Assembly (NCBI RefSeq): GCF_000764305.2
Contig: NW_025932839.1
Coordinates: 62,001 to 126,000, forward strand
Direction: 5' to 3'
From: Hyalella azteca
Lineage: Eukaryota; Arthropoda; Malacostraca; Amphipoda; Hyalellidae
DNA length: 64,000 nucleotides
Each line of letters begins with the position of its first letter. Position 1 is the stretch's first letter. Shown in pieces: positions 54,201 through 63,648 of this stretch. The notes under the pieces are model-generated. The model ran no database searches, was not told the DNA's origin, and was given only the letters and a program-made list of their open reading frames with translations. Position numbers and translations under genes: made by a program.

Positions 54201-57200
54201 TATACTTATTGCCGTTAGTTCAGGCTCTGGAGAGTTATTTTTGATTAAAAATCTATGTTTTATTTACATGCCTCCACGCCTCCCGCTGCTTCAGTCTGTT
54301 GACATTAGGCATACAAATGCTTCATGAGGAAAAAATTATTGTAGGAAGAATTATTGTAGAGGAAGATGCAAATTTTCCTGGTAGGTCAGTTATGACATTA
54401 GAGTTATAACTCGACATCAATGGAAAATATCATTTCGTTCGACTGTCTGTCATTTAATCGAATTTTGCATGGGTCGATTGCTACCCATTTTTCAAACTCA
54501 TTTTCTAGTGAAGAGTATACATTTTTTGTCAGTTCTTCATTCTTGCTAATGTTCTCATCAGCCACCATCCTCCTTAGAATACCATGGAAAGAACCAACGC
54601 CCAAATCATCAATTTCTTTGTAAACTCGTCCAGCAAATACGAAAAAATATAACTCAGTATTCACTGCAGTGAGTGACAGAGAGCGCATTTTCTCGTCGAC
54701 AAAAACATGAAGTCGCGGACGGACAGACAGACGGACATTGCGAGCACAATAGTGCATTTTTTCCATAAATGAGAAAATGCGTCTAAAAAGAGTTCATTGA
54801 TGAAAATTCCAGAAGCTTTTTGACTTTGGCAGCTACTTGTGCTAAGCGGGTTTTGATAGTACGGCCCCTGATCATTTGCATCTTTAATTGCACTTCATAA
54901 TTCTACTACGTTTTAAGCGTACATTAAAGAAAGTTTGTGTGTGCATTAAAGAAAGTTAGTGTATAAATTAAATAAAGTTTATGCGTGCAGGGCTGGCGTT
55001 CGTGACGGCCTCGCTGGGCGCAGGTGTGCTGCAGGCGTCGCTGACGGTGTTTGGGGCCGTGGGGGGGCCTCTCCTGGGGCTCTTCACGCTGGGCATGACC
55101 ACACGCAGTGTGGGCCAGAGGGTGGGCTGGGGGTGGAGGGGTGGAGGGCTGGCGGTGGGGTTTAATAATTAATAATCAATAACTTTTACGATGATAATAA
55201 TTTAATAAGCAATGATTAGTATGATGATAATGATTTAGTAAGTAATGATTAAGACGTTGATGATAATTTAACAATCAATCATTACGATGATGATGATAAT
55301 AGTTTACTAATCAATAATTAGGACGATGATGAGAGTTAACCCGCCATGTTGGTAATGAAGCCCTCCCCTCTGCCGCAGGGCGCCGTGATGGGGCTCGTCG
55401 TGGGCTTGGGGCTCAGTTTATGGATCGGGTTCGGTCAGCCCAAGCCCTCTCCGTCCTACAAGCCCAGATCCATCGAGGGCTGTGCTGACATCAGCACTGG
55501 CCGCAATGTCAGCTTCTTGCTCACCGTGCCGCCGCTGGCTGACACCAGTGCTGATGGACGGTGGTCGGCTGACACCAGTGCTGATGGACGGTGGTCGGCT
55601 GACACCAGACATGCCAGTATAGCTGACAAGACAGCAAGGATGACCAAGGATAACGTCACTGATGTCAGGAAGCCCTCGTCCATAGGGCTGACCCCCAATA
55701 CCACTGGGGAGGCAGGGGACCCTAGTGGAGCTAGTAGCCCCTCTGGTGGGGCCAGTAGCCCCCTACACGAGCTCTACGCGGTCTCCTACGCCTGGATCGG
55801 CACTATCGGTTAGTCTTGCTCGTACATTTGTACGTAACATCTTTTAACACGTTGACTCCGATTGCTTCATCTTGTACTATTATTTCATTTTTTGTACTGT
55901 TTTTAAACAGGGTTGCCAGACGATCATTTTTTCCGGACAAATTCCGTGATTTAGTTTTTCTCAATTGCGTTGGCCGGCTAAAATTTATGATAGGGGTACT
56001 TCCTAATCAAATTTTAAATACTGCAAAAATAATATAAATGTAATTTTTAAAGCGGAATCTACAAATAAACTAGTATATATTGAGTTATTGGCCTTTTTTG
56101 TTCTCGGATTTGGCCGAGTTTAGGCAACCTGAATTATGTACCACTACGTTCTGGAGAAATACATTTCGTGGTACGCATATGTACCACTTCGTAGTCAACG
56201 TGTTAACTTTCTGATAAATCTTAGAGAATTCCGACATCTTTAATTTATCTCTCTATTTTTAATTTATCTCTTATTTATCATCTTTATCTCTACTGACGGT
56301 ATATCCCGTTACCAGTATTTAGGTACGAATGTCATTGACAACGTTCGTTTAATGTAGGTATCCGTTAACAAAGAGATGCGAAATGTTGATACTTCCAACA
56401 ACCTTTAATAAGTGCATAATATACGGTATATCTTTAATATATAACCTTCCGCTTCTTAAATTTAAAAGCAATACAAGTTTCTGTATAATTTATTGCTGTT
56501 ATCCGCAAGCTATTAGCGAATTTATTTGCGGCATTTTTTCTTTATTCTTAACATTCGTTTCCTAGATGTTTGCTGCAATTTGTTTTTTTTACGAGTCACC
56601 CAATGTTTGTTCAAATGTTTCCAACGTTTGCTCCAATATTTGCATAGAGACTCCAATGTTATTTAACTAATTATCTAATAACGTAATTATTTACTAACTT
56701 AATCCTCGTTATAACCGTCTGGTTTCATGAGCACGTACGTGACAGCGATACTGCTGACGCTGGTCACGCGCTGTTATCTAATAACATAATGATTATCTAA
56801 TTTAATTATCTAAGATTATCTAATAATAATTATCCAATAACGTAATGATTTACTAACGTACTCGGCAAAATCATCCTTAATCCTCCTTATCAACCGTCAG
56901 GTTTCATGAGCACATACGTGACAGCGGTACTGCTGACGCTGGTCACGCGCTGTATGTCAGGAGCCGCTGACGCAGACGTGGATGAGCTGCTGCTGACGCC
57001 GTGCTGTAGGAGGAAGCCTCCTGACGCTGACAAGCTGTCCTGCCTTGCTGATGTCAGGCAGCGAGGGCTCCTTCATAACGACTCGGTATGCTATTATTCC
57101 CTTTATAATATTTTCCCTCCGAATAATCATTGAACAATAATCACATTAATATTGATAATAATAGCTTGTTATTACTCTATTTCTATCATGACTTACGTCC

Positions 57201-57488
57201 GTTTGATAATCAAAAAGAGAGCATTTACTACAAAAAAAAAACTAAATCTTACAGAAAATCGTATAATCAAATCGTAATATAATTGAACAATAATCTCGTT
57301 AATATTGATAATAATAGCTTGTTATTACTCTATTTCTATCATGAGTTAAACCCATTTAATTATACCGGTTCGATATTTTAATTGAGTAAAGCCATAAACA
57401 AGGTTAAACTTACGCGCTACGTGATCTGATGAATAATGTTTTACAGACGAACGCGTTCGAGGAAATTATGGACAACAGCAAACTTTGA
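48089..57488 (+). CDS. SLC5 family sodium/solute symporter, gene span
   Basis: Exons placed: 48,089-48,223; 48,555-48,776; 50,316-50,439; 51,735-51,948; 52,355-52,474; 52,910-53,060; gap; 54,991-55,121; 55,379-55,808; 56,901-57,085; 57,447-57,488. Phases agree within each block. The protein is a multi-pass plasma-membrane Na+-coupled transporter of the monocarboxylate/multivitamin (SLC5A8/A12/A6) branch. Landmarks: [124 protein letters not shown] and [12 protein letters not shown]. The segment normally following SSSDQ (about 75-80 residues) is missing, at the N gap. Substrate cannot be told from sequence. C-terminus is NSKL. Confidence 0.9.
48555..48776 (+). CDS. SLC5 exon 2
   Basis: Acceptor TTTGACCAG, donor GTAAGA, 74 codons in phase 0. 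Encodes EFMLADNSM, the [12 protein letters not shown] helix and the next helix up to ISVYK. Confidence 0.92.
48800..49065 (-). pseudogene. Non-LTR retrotransposon C-terminal fragment in SLC5 intron 2
   Basis: Minus-strand frame with [17 protein letters not shown], then [12 protein letters not shown] and [17 protein letters not shown]. This is the C-rich C-terminal pattern (C-x2-C ... H-x4-C) of many arthropod jockey-like polyproteins. It is a different lineage from the LINEs above, 3' part only. Confidence 0.6.
49139..49172 (+). repeat. Duplicated SLC5 exon 2 end with donor
   Basis: Contains atcagcgtctacgag followed by gtagga, a diverged copy of the exon 2 end (ataagcgtctacaag, gtaaga), about 390 bases downstream in the intron. 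Confidence 0.65.
49173..50315. other. SLC5 intron 2, remainder
   Basis: No exon seen. A small repeat at 50,160-50,222 iterates cacgtgtcgtgag and cagcagcac. Confidence 0.5.
50316..50439 (+). CDS. SLC5 exon 3
   Basis: Acceptor AACACTTCAG, donor GTGGGT, 124 bases, phase 0 to 1. Encodes [18 protein letters not shown], then [21 protein letters not shown]. Confidence 0.9.
50440..50661 (+). repeat. Tandem copies of SLC5 exon 3 end plus donor
   Basis: One longer copy (about 50,475-50,535, repeating the last ~55 coding bases) is followed by about five 29-bp units containing ctgctgtcactg and gtgggtg. Each recreates the donor. The run ends at an N at 50,662. Confidence 0.9.
50663..51733 (+). repeat. 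31-bp minisatellite, about 34 copies, in SLC5 intron 3
   Basis: A nearly perfect 31-base unit (cacccactctcacgcgtttt plus attcatttatt) is repeated about 34 times, with variants only in the last three. Because 31 is not a multiple of three and the unit lacks stops on the plus strand, all three plus-strand frames stay open for over 1 kb. The resulting 400-codon frames are artefacts. The array abuts the exon 4 acceptor; the assembled length may be collapsed. Confidence 0.95.
51735..51948 (+). CDS. SLC5 exon 4
   Basis: Acceptor CCCACACAG, donor GTGAGT, 214 bases, phase 1 to 2. Encodes [39 protein letters not shown] and the following helix and loop ([12 protein letters not shown]). Confidence 0.92.
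52355..52474 (+). CDS. SLC5 exon 5
   Basis: Acceptor CCCCCGCCAG, donor GTCAGT, 120 bases, phase 2 to 2. Encodes [18 protein letters not shown], then [18 protein letters not shown]. Confidence 0.92.
52475..52674 (+). repeat. Five 40-bp tandem copies of SLC5 exon 5 end plus donor
   Basis: Each 40-base unit copies the last 34 coding bases and the gtcagt donor. The final copy lacks the GT. The unit is not a multiple of three, so use of most later donors would shift the frame. Confidence 0.95.
52910..53060 (+). CDS. SLC5 exon 6
   Basis: Acceptor TTGTTTAACAG, donor GTGAAC, 151 bases, phase 2 to 0. Encodes [20 protein letters not shown], then [14 protein letters not shown] and ISKSDQ. Confidence 0.9.
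53061..53264 (+). repeat. 55-bp and 27-bp tandem copies after SLC5 exon 6
   Basis: Two 55-bp copies of the last 40 exon bases with donor are followed by four 27-bp units containing gtgaactagtcagg. The run then enters the N gap. Confidence 0.92.
53265..53813. other. Assembly gap (N)
   Basis: 549 undetermined bases. Repeat arrays on both sides probably caused it. At least one SLC5 exon (residues after ISKSDQ up to the [10 protein letters not shown] helix) is expected here or was lost in assembly. Confidence 0.95.
53814..54222 (+). repeat. 83-bp minisatellite, five copies
   Basis: Units begin at 53,814, 53,897, 53,980, 54,063 and 54,146, exactly 83 bases apart, each with gccctctgcatcggtctggt. 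Located in an SLC5 intron beside the gap, so the true copy number may be higher. Confidence 0.95.
54683..54781. mobile_element. MITE-like repeat, family C copy 3
   Basis: About 95 percent like 20,721-20,820, with both gcgcattttctc-type ends. Sits in an SLC5 intron. Confidence 0.75.
54991..55121 (+). CDS. SLC5 exon after the gap
   Basis: Acceptor ATGCGTGCAG, donor GTGGGC, 131 bases, phase 1 to 0. Encodes [20 protein letters not shown], then [12 protein letters not shown] and VGQR. Confidence 0.9.
55379..55808 (+). CDS. SLC5 exon with enlarged loop
   Basis: Acceptor CTCTGCCGCAG, donor GTTAGT, 430 bases, phase 0 to 1. Starts with the [20 protein letters not shown] helix. A loop of roughly 95 residues follows, about three times the usual length, containing two and a half 10-residue [10 protein letters not shown] repeats and N-glycosylation sequons (NVS, NTT). 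It ends with the start of the last helix ([10 protein letters not shown]). Confidence 0.88.
55844..56206. mobile_element. piggyBac-type MITE, copy 2
   Basis: TTAA on both sides, with termini cacgttgact / agtcaacgtg. Aligns in reverse with 46,057-46,435. Lies 36 bases into an SLC5 intron. Confidence 0.82.
56722..56775 (+). pseudogene. Duplicated start of the next SLC5 exon
   Basis: About 50 bases match the first ~50 of exon 56,901-57,085 with a few changes, then stop matching. The preceding gtctg has lost the AG acceptor, so it should not be spliced. Confidence 0.75.
56901..57085 (+). CDS. SLC5 penultimate exon
   Basis: Acceptor CAACCGTCAG, donor GTATGC, 185 bases, phase 1 to 0. Last transmembrane helix ([16 protein letters not shown]), then the cytoplasmic tail with [15 protein letters not shown], typical of this branch. 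Confidence 0.88.
57447..57488 (+). CDS. SLC5 last coding exon
   Basis: Acceptor GTTTTACAG, 13 residues [13 protein letters not shown], then TGA. Phase agrees with the previous exon. Confidence 0.8.
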   Translation, partial: TNAFEEIMDNSKL

Positions 57489-57489
57489 T

Positions 57490-57608
57490 TGACCTGCCAC
57501 GCAGTCTGCGTTGTCTGCCTTGACCTGCCACGCAGTCTGCGCTCTCTGTCTTGACCTGCCACGCAGTCTGCGCCCTCTGTCTTGACCTGCCACGCAGTCT
57601 GCGCTCTC
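57490..57608 (+). repeat. 31-bp tandem repeats in the SLC5 3' untranslated region
   Basis: Four units of ttgacctgccacgcagtctg plus gcg and variable bases begin two bases after the stop codon. Confidence 0.9.
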
Positions 57609-57743
57609 TGACACGGCTGGTTAACGTCTTACTAAAGAAGTTAAGAGGAGGCAAGTTTATCATTGAGATCTTCAAGAAACTAATGGATGTGATCATAGAT
57701 ACAACTCCTGATTGTCCGCCTCTGCACCACCACCAGCGACAAC

Positions 57744-57749
57744 AATAAA
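57744..57749 (+). terminator. Candidate poly(A) signal of SLC5 gene
   Basis: AATAAA, 256 bases past the stop codon. Confidence 0.55.
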
Positions 57750-57842
57750 GCAATAACATCGTGCATCATCTTACTTAACTAAGGGCAGATGCGCGGTAAT
57801 TACAGGCTGGTCCGTGGGACCTTGGTGACGAGAACGACTTAC

Positions 57843-57900
57843 CTGCAGGGGCTGAAGGCGGTGGTACAGTAAGGTGGTGCTTCAGCGTGGGCTGGGGCTC
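57843..57900 (-). CDS. Orphan candidate exon
   Basis: A GC-rich 58-base island on the minus strand between a fair acceptor (TTTCGTACGCAG) and a perfect donor (CAG, GTAAGT). It encodes EPQPTLKHHLTVPPPSAPA in one open frame. No partner exon was found; it may belong to an unseen gene or be a chance island. Confidence 0.3.
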
Positions 57901-58199
57901 CTGCGTACGAAACACATGTTAAGGATACAAAGAAACATTCCCCATTCTGAACTATCTCAACGCCAGCGCTCTAACTATAATTAAAGTTATGATTAGGGGC
58001 GAATTATTGATATGCCATCGAATTACGCTCGATACATATTGAATTCAAGATAACACCATATTTTTCATCTGAAAAATGCTGGCAATATTTATATTTGAGG
58101 TCAGACTTCAAAATTCATCCTCCATTGCCACTGAAAAATTGATGGTAATTTACGTGCAGTTTGAAAACTTCGAGCTCTGATGGTTACAAGTTGCTGATG

Positions 58200-58380
58200 C
58201 TTTAGGCGAAGTTGACTTGGTGGTCTAAGTTTATTTAGTGACCAAAGTTCTCTCGGTGGTCAGAGTTGACTTAGGAGCCGGAATCGACTTAAAAATAAGA
58301 ATTGACTTAGTAGTTAAATTTGACTTAGTGGTCAGAGTTGACTTAGTGGTCAGAGCTGACTTAGGAGTCAGCGTTGACTA
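58200..58380 (+). repeat. 18-bp tandem repeat
   Basis: Repeated gttgacttagtggtcaga units with variants, about eight copies. Confidence 0.75.
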
Positions 58381-58544
58381 GTATTGGGCCTGTGTGGTGT
58401 TGTTTGGCGCAATAGTGTGTTGAGTAGTAACTAGATATTAGTAGCTTGCACGTGAGTGTTGAGTGTGTTGAGTAGGTAGACTGTTGAAGTTTGTCAAGCG
58501 TTAGGTTCTAAGCAGTGAGACAGCAACTCGTTAGTCTTCACTAT

Positions 58545-59980
58545 TTGTTTGCATTTTGAATGTGTCAAGTATGTTAGTGTAGCACTATTTGACCTGCAGC
58601 TGTCCTTATTACAATATTGAAGACAATTACTATACATTTTTAATGATTATAACCACACACGTGGGCATAGATGAAATTCTTGCGTTAATTTTCACAATCT
58701 GTTATCGTAGATACTCGTTATCCGCGACTTAATCCAAGCACAAAATGTTATAAGAAGTCCTTATGTCATTGCTAATGATGGCTAGTAATTACAAAGTACT
58801 GAGCATAATACAATTACTGAGCAAAATACAATTACTGAGCATAATACTGAGCATAATAACAAAAATTACTGAGCATAATACAATTACTGAGCCTAATAAT
58901 ACAATTACTGGTACTGAGCATAATAAAGGCTATTGCGCATAATATTATTGCTTATATTATTATATTTATTGTTGTTTTTCGAGATGTTAAGAGTTTGTAG
59001 CTAAACATTTTCATGTTGTTGAATCTTGTTTGAAGTACAAATTGTTTGGTAAGCGGCAATAAAATTCTAATGTAACATTTTTGGTCCTTAATAAGGACCA
59101 AAACTAATTTTATTGCCAGTTACTAAACAATAACCAAGCTTTGATGAATAAAATATGCTATCTTTTATATGAAGAGTGCAGACACCTGACGCGCGTAATG
59201 CTGTGCTTAGTTGTTGTATTGTTAGATATTTAATAATTTTAAATTTAAAAGGTCACATTTTTAAATGTAAAGGGACGAACATTTTTGTGTTACTCTATCA
59301 ACTGAACAATTTTGTGTTACTCTGTCAACTGAACAATTTTGTGTTACTCTGTCAACTGAACAATTTTGTGTTACTCTATCAACTGAACAATTTTGTGTTA
59401 CTCTATCAACTGAACAATTTTGTGTTACTCTGTCAACTGAACAATTTTGTGTTACTCTATCAACTGAACAATTTTGTGTTGCTCTGTCAACTGAACAATT
59501 TTTTGAAAAATATTACATCACATTTAATACGTATATCAATTAAAAATTAACGTGGCATTGCGCATAATATTATATTATTTTTACTGTTGTTACTTGCTTT
59601 TTGAATGTGTCAAGTGTGTTAGTGCAGCACTATTTGACCTCATAGATACCAAGTAGCTGTCCTTATTATAATATTGAAGACAATTACTCTGCATACATGG
59701 AATAATTATAACTACACATGTGGGCATAGATGAATTCTTGCGTTGACTTTTTCAATCTGTTATCGTAGTTACTCAACATCCGCGAGTTAATCCAAGCACA
59801 AATTTTTATAAGAAGTCCTTATGTCATTGCTAATAATGGCAACTATTCTAAATTAACTGAGCATAATAATGGCAATTGCGCATAATATTTTACTATATTT
59901 ACTGTTGTTACTTGGGATGTTAAGAGTTTGTAGCTAAACATTTTCATGTAATTTAATCTCGTTTAAAGTACAAATTTATA
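58545..59980 (+). repeat. Duplicated AT-rich block (58,545-59,050 and 59,590-59,980)
   Basis: Two direct copies of a ~400-500 base block start gaatgtgtcaagt.tgttagtg, continue through acacgtgggcatagatgaa and taagaagtccttatgtcatt, and end gatgttaagagtttgtagct. They are about 80-90 percent alike, with different short actgagcataata arrays in the middle. Confidence 0.85.
59283..59500 (+). repeat. 27-bp minisatellite, eight copies
   Basis: Unit caattttgtgttactctatc plus aactgaa, between the two copies of the duplicated block. Open in frame as NNFVLLCQL only because the unit is a multiple of three; not a gene. Confidence 0.92.
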
Positions 59981-60339
59981 ATTTATATAACTATTCAGTT
60001 ACTGTTATGAACAGAATTGATGTATTTAACCTATTATTTTAGGCGTTGATTATTATGGGTTCCAAACCCTTGCTAAAGTTTAAAACCAAGTAATTTCGTT
60101 TATTGATCTGATGTAAATAATATTATTAATTCTGCATCAAATGCTGCTGATGCGGTGTATGCTTTGTCTGCATCTCAACTGATCAGTACAACAGTTATTT
60201 TATAAGCAACATTCCCCGTCATGGTATTTTGGGCCTAAAAACAATGTATTTCAAACACGGAGTTGAACTCCAAGTTTCTTTGGAGGGCCTCGTATCATGG
60301 AATGTGTGGACCATGCATGAAGTAATATTTTAAATCTAC

Positions 60340-60600
60340 CATGAACTAATGTATTGAACTAATAAATCTGTTCAAACAACATCTTTCCTGGTTGAACCAA
60401 TACATTAGTTCAACAAACATCTGTCATGGTTGAACTAATACATTAGTTCAACCATAAGATATTATACTTGTGTATTGTACTGATACATTAGATAAATTAG
60501 CTCGACCATGAAATATTACACTTACGTATGTATTGAAATAATACATCCCTTCATCCATGTACTAATTCATTGAACTAATAACATTAGTTCAAGAATTGTG
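60340..60600. repeat. Iterated palindromes of gaactaatacattagttca
   Basis: Several near copies of a self-complementary unit. The best, 60,426-60,455, has perfect 14-base arms around a 2-base centre. Confidence 0.8.
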
Positions 60601-60749
60601 TGGACAGCCTGTCTGGGACTCTCAGCTGTCGGCCGAGTATTGAGTTGATGGGACGGACGGAGCGAGTGGCAAGAAATGGCCGCCTGTGAACCGCACGTTT
60701 CCTTTAAAAATATGGGCGACAGAAATGTGGTTGTTGTGGTAGTATAGTT

Positions 60750-60920
60750 TAGTATCTTCGGCATTAAAGAGTAAGCCTGGATAGGCCTGTCGCCGATTCT
60801 TGTGCTTTTCTTGACTAGACTGGCCTTTTGATCAGATCTTTTCAACGGACGGTAGATTTAAAATCGATTCTAGAAATCAGTTGTTCCGTAGGGTACGAGG
60901 CATTTTAAGCGAGGGGAGAT
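60750..60920 (-). mobile_element. LINE 3' end fragment
   Basis: Minus-strand match to the last ~170 bases of the LINE copies, including the aagaatcggcgacaggcc block. No coding part except the final residues. Confidence 0.7.
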
Positions 60921-60936
60921 AACAACTGGTGTTACA

Positions 60937-61190
60937 GGTTTGTTCGTCTAGTGGCTTTTTTTGTGTTACAGGTTTGTCCTTCTTGTGGATTTTTTGTGTT
61001 ACAGATTTGTCCTTGTGTTTTTTTTTTTTTGTGTTATAGGTGTTTTCATTTAGTGTTTTTTTTTGTGTTACAGGTTTGTTCATCTTGTGTTTTTTTTTGT
61101 GTTCAGGTTTGTTCAGCTTGTGTTTTATTTTTGTGTTACAGGTTTGTCCTTGTGGCTTTTTTTTTGTGTTACAGGTTTGTCCTCCTTGTG
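60937..61190 (+). repeat. ~31-bp tandem repeat rich in gtgttacaggtttgt
   Basis: About eight units with variable T-runs. Open frames across it are artefacts of composition. Confidence 0.88.
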
Positions 61191-61199
61191 GCTTTTAAT

Positions 61200-63520
61200 A
61201 AATTTCGTGCTTTGCAGATACGGTATTTTAGACTAAGTTACCTATGATTTAACTATGAGATTACAAATTCAGTCTGTGGTGTGAGGAACTTGTTTACTAG
61301 CTAATAGGAAATTGTTAGCTAGTTCCATTCACTTCGTCGCAGGAATTCAGAATATAGAGTAAGTTTAGGCGAGGTTCTGTATTATCATGGATAGTTCACA
61401 CAATTATTATTATTATTATTCAACGAAACGCACAAATCTGAGGTCTGCGCGGACTGTCGTATTTAGTAAAGCACATATTGACTTTCTTTTTGTGACGTCA
61501 AATCCGTTCATTATCGACTTGATTTCTAGTGCATCATCACCTGAAGTTATATTTCGATTGTTATAATTTTTGTTTTCTTTTTTATCATAAGTTTAGTCTT
61601 AGTTTTCAACACTATACGCTGAAGATCTTTTTTAGAATATGGTAATGTTAACATTATTATACCTTTTTTGTGTATTCGTTGCTCGCTACTCTGATCACTT
61701 TGCTGTGGTCGCAGAGAGTTTCCACAATTCCATAAAATGTCCACAAAATATTCTGAAACAGCCCTACTCATCAGATGATGTTGTTGGCAAGATCAACTTC
61801 TTAAACATGATCTGGCAGCGATGAGCAAGTCGCACCCCTTTACACACACTCCTCCAGTTCTTAAATTTTATGTTTATACATAAAATGTTTTTTAATTTCC
61901 TATACATGACGAAATTCTGTTGTCACCTGTGACCATTTAAATGGTAATTAATTATGACCATTTTCAAGACCATTTAACGGAGTGTCGAGGAGGTCTCTTG
62001 TCGAACCTTTCAGTCAGGCTCTACCATCCATAATTCTGCGAGGATCAAATATGTTAATATAATGGCCATGATTTAGTTCGACACAATTGCAGACTTACCG
62101 AACTGTTGGGCTCAAACCAGCCTTGGAGGCAATTGTTTGATTGTTTGCCGGTACACAGAGTTGATGTTGAAGTCAACATGCGGACTGCAACATCCTAATT
62201 GAAAGTCCTTTGCTTTGCTCATAATATGTCATATTATAGGAAAAATGTTTATTCAGCGTTACACAAGTGGTAGATTTTCAATCTACGGATTCTCAGCCTT
62301 AATCAATATGCTTGTTGACATTATCTTCGGAGAGATTTCTACACTTGGTAATTTTTTTCGTAATAGTTCTCCGAAGCGGGAATTAATTTTTATAATCGCT
62401 ATTCACTACGTATGCAAGAAAACTGGGGGCCAATTCGATTGCATTGGCGTGGTGAAGCTGTGTTGAAACGATGTCTTCCATTGTTGGCCTCAGGAGTAGT
62501 TCAGCTCATGTAAATAATATTGTGATGGATATTGCTTTATTACCCTCGATATAATTAAAGGACATAGCATAGACATGGCGCCTGATATAAAGTGCTTTAC
62601 CGCTAACTTCTGTTTGATTAGAGCGATAAGCGCGGTTTCGAGTTAACGCATTGAGTGTGGTACGACCAACCGATATGAAATATGCCTTGATTACGAAATA
62701 GCCGCGCTTCATGCGTTACACTGAGAATATGTTCAGCTGGTGAATTGCCCTGAAAGAGTCGAGCGTTGTGAAATAGTCGATTGTTCAGGGCATTAATTGC
62801 TGGAATTAAGAAAAGCCGTTTTGTTCATCAATTCATTATGGAGGCACAAGACTCACAGCTCACAAAATAACATACACAACCTTGGAGCGGGCAAGAGAAT
62901 CTCATTCGAAGAATTAGTATTAACGAAATTAGTAATGGCAGAACCTACATTCAAATTATGGGCGTTAATTGATAGCAAATACCTCAACTCGAGGTTTGTT
63001 GTAACAACATCGAAGTATAATGTCGCCAGGCGCACGTTTGATCACGGAGAAAAAAAAACAGACTTCCTTGTGTTAGTTAAAATTCTAAATTTTAAATTTA
63101 TATCGGCAATAATAACTAGATTGAGATTTGTCGCTCTAGACAACACAAAAACGAAAGGGAATGTCAAACTAAAAAAACTAGTGGACCGTAAGACGAAAAT
63201 ATCGTCAGTGACAAGCAGGACTCCTGAAACGGTTACAAGTTGTTAGAGCTCGCTAAGTGAAGAACTAGTAAACTGATAATATGTCCACTTGAAGAACAAA
63301 TGCATTACTACAAATTTGTACGTGACCTACTAAATTGCGAGTATTAGACAAAACAAGAACGGAACAGGGAAGGAAAAAAAAAGATGGAAACCTTCCTGCC
63401 AATGAAATAAATGGTAAAGAGATACTAAATTGTAATGAAGCGGAGACGAAACAAAATGAATGATCATTAAGAAATCCGTAATAGTGAGGAGTGCGGGAAC
63501 GGATGCCGGGGGAACAAGTG
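61200..63520. other. No gene recognised
   Basis: 2.3 kb containing a 149-codon plus-strand frame (62,797-63,246, Lys-rich) and an 83-codon frame (62,215-62,466). Neither has a family resemblance or splice context that I can support. Part of this is 3' flank of CCT5. Confidence 0.45.
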
Positions 63521-63648
63521 CTATTCGCCGCCGGGTTGCGTGGTGCGGATGTCGTCGATCTTGAGGATCATCTTGACGAGCTGCGTGGCGAGCAGGATCT
63601 GCTGCTTCTTGCTGTGCAGCGACTCGAGCACGTGCTGCACCTTCATGT
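63521..63648 (-). CDS. CCT5: T-complex protein 1 subunit epsilon, last exon (partial gene)
   Basis: Acceptor TGTGTTACAG, entry in phase 1, 42 residues and TAG. The sequence [19 protein letters not shown], then IDDIR, is the distinctive C-terminus of CCT5, one of eight subunits of the cytosolic TRiC/CCT chaperonin that folds actin and tubulin. The residues after IDDIR (TTQPGGE) are variable in the family. The rest of the gene lies beyond the window on the minus strand; 63,649-64,000 looks intronic. Some start-side similarity to other CCT subunits exists, but the KKQQI...MILKIDDIR ending favours epsilon. Confidence 0.9.

Noticed and set aside
59176..59550. 124-codon frame with NNFVLLCQL repeats
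   Set aside because: A 27-bp minisatellite without codon-level constraint; no gene context.
60951..61247. 98-codon Cys/Phe-rich frame that looks like a membrane peptide
   Set aside because: Generated by a T-rich tandem repeat with variable T-runs that shift frame between units.
62797..63246. 149-codon Lys-rich plus frame
   Set aside because: No family resemblance, no plausible start context, AT-rich composition like its surroundings. Could not be supported.
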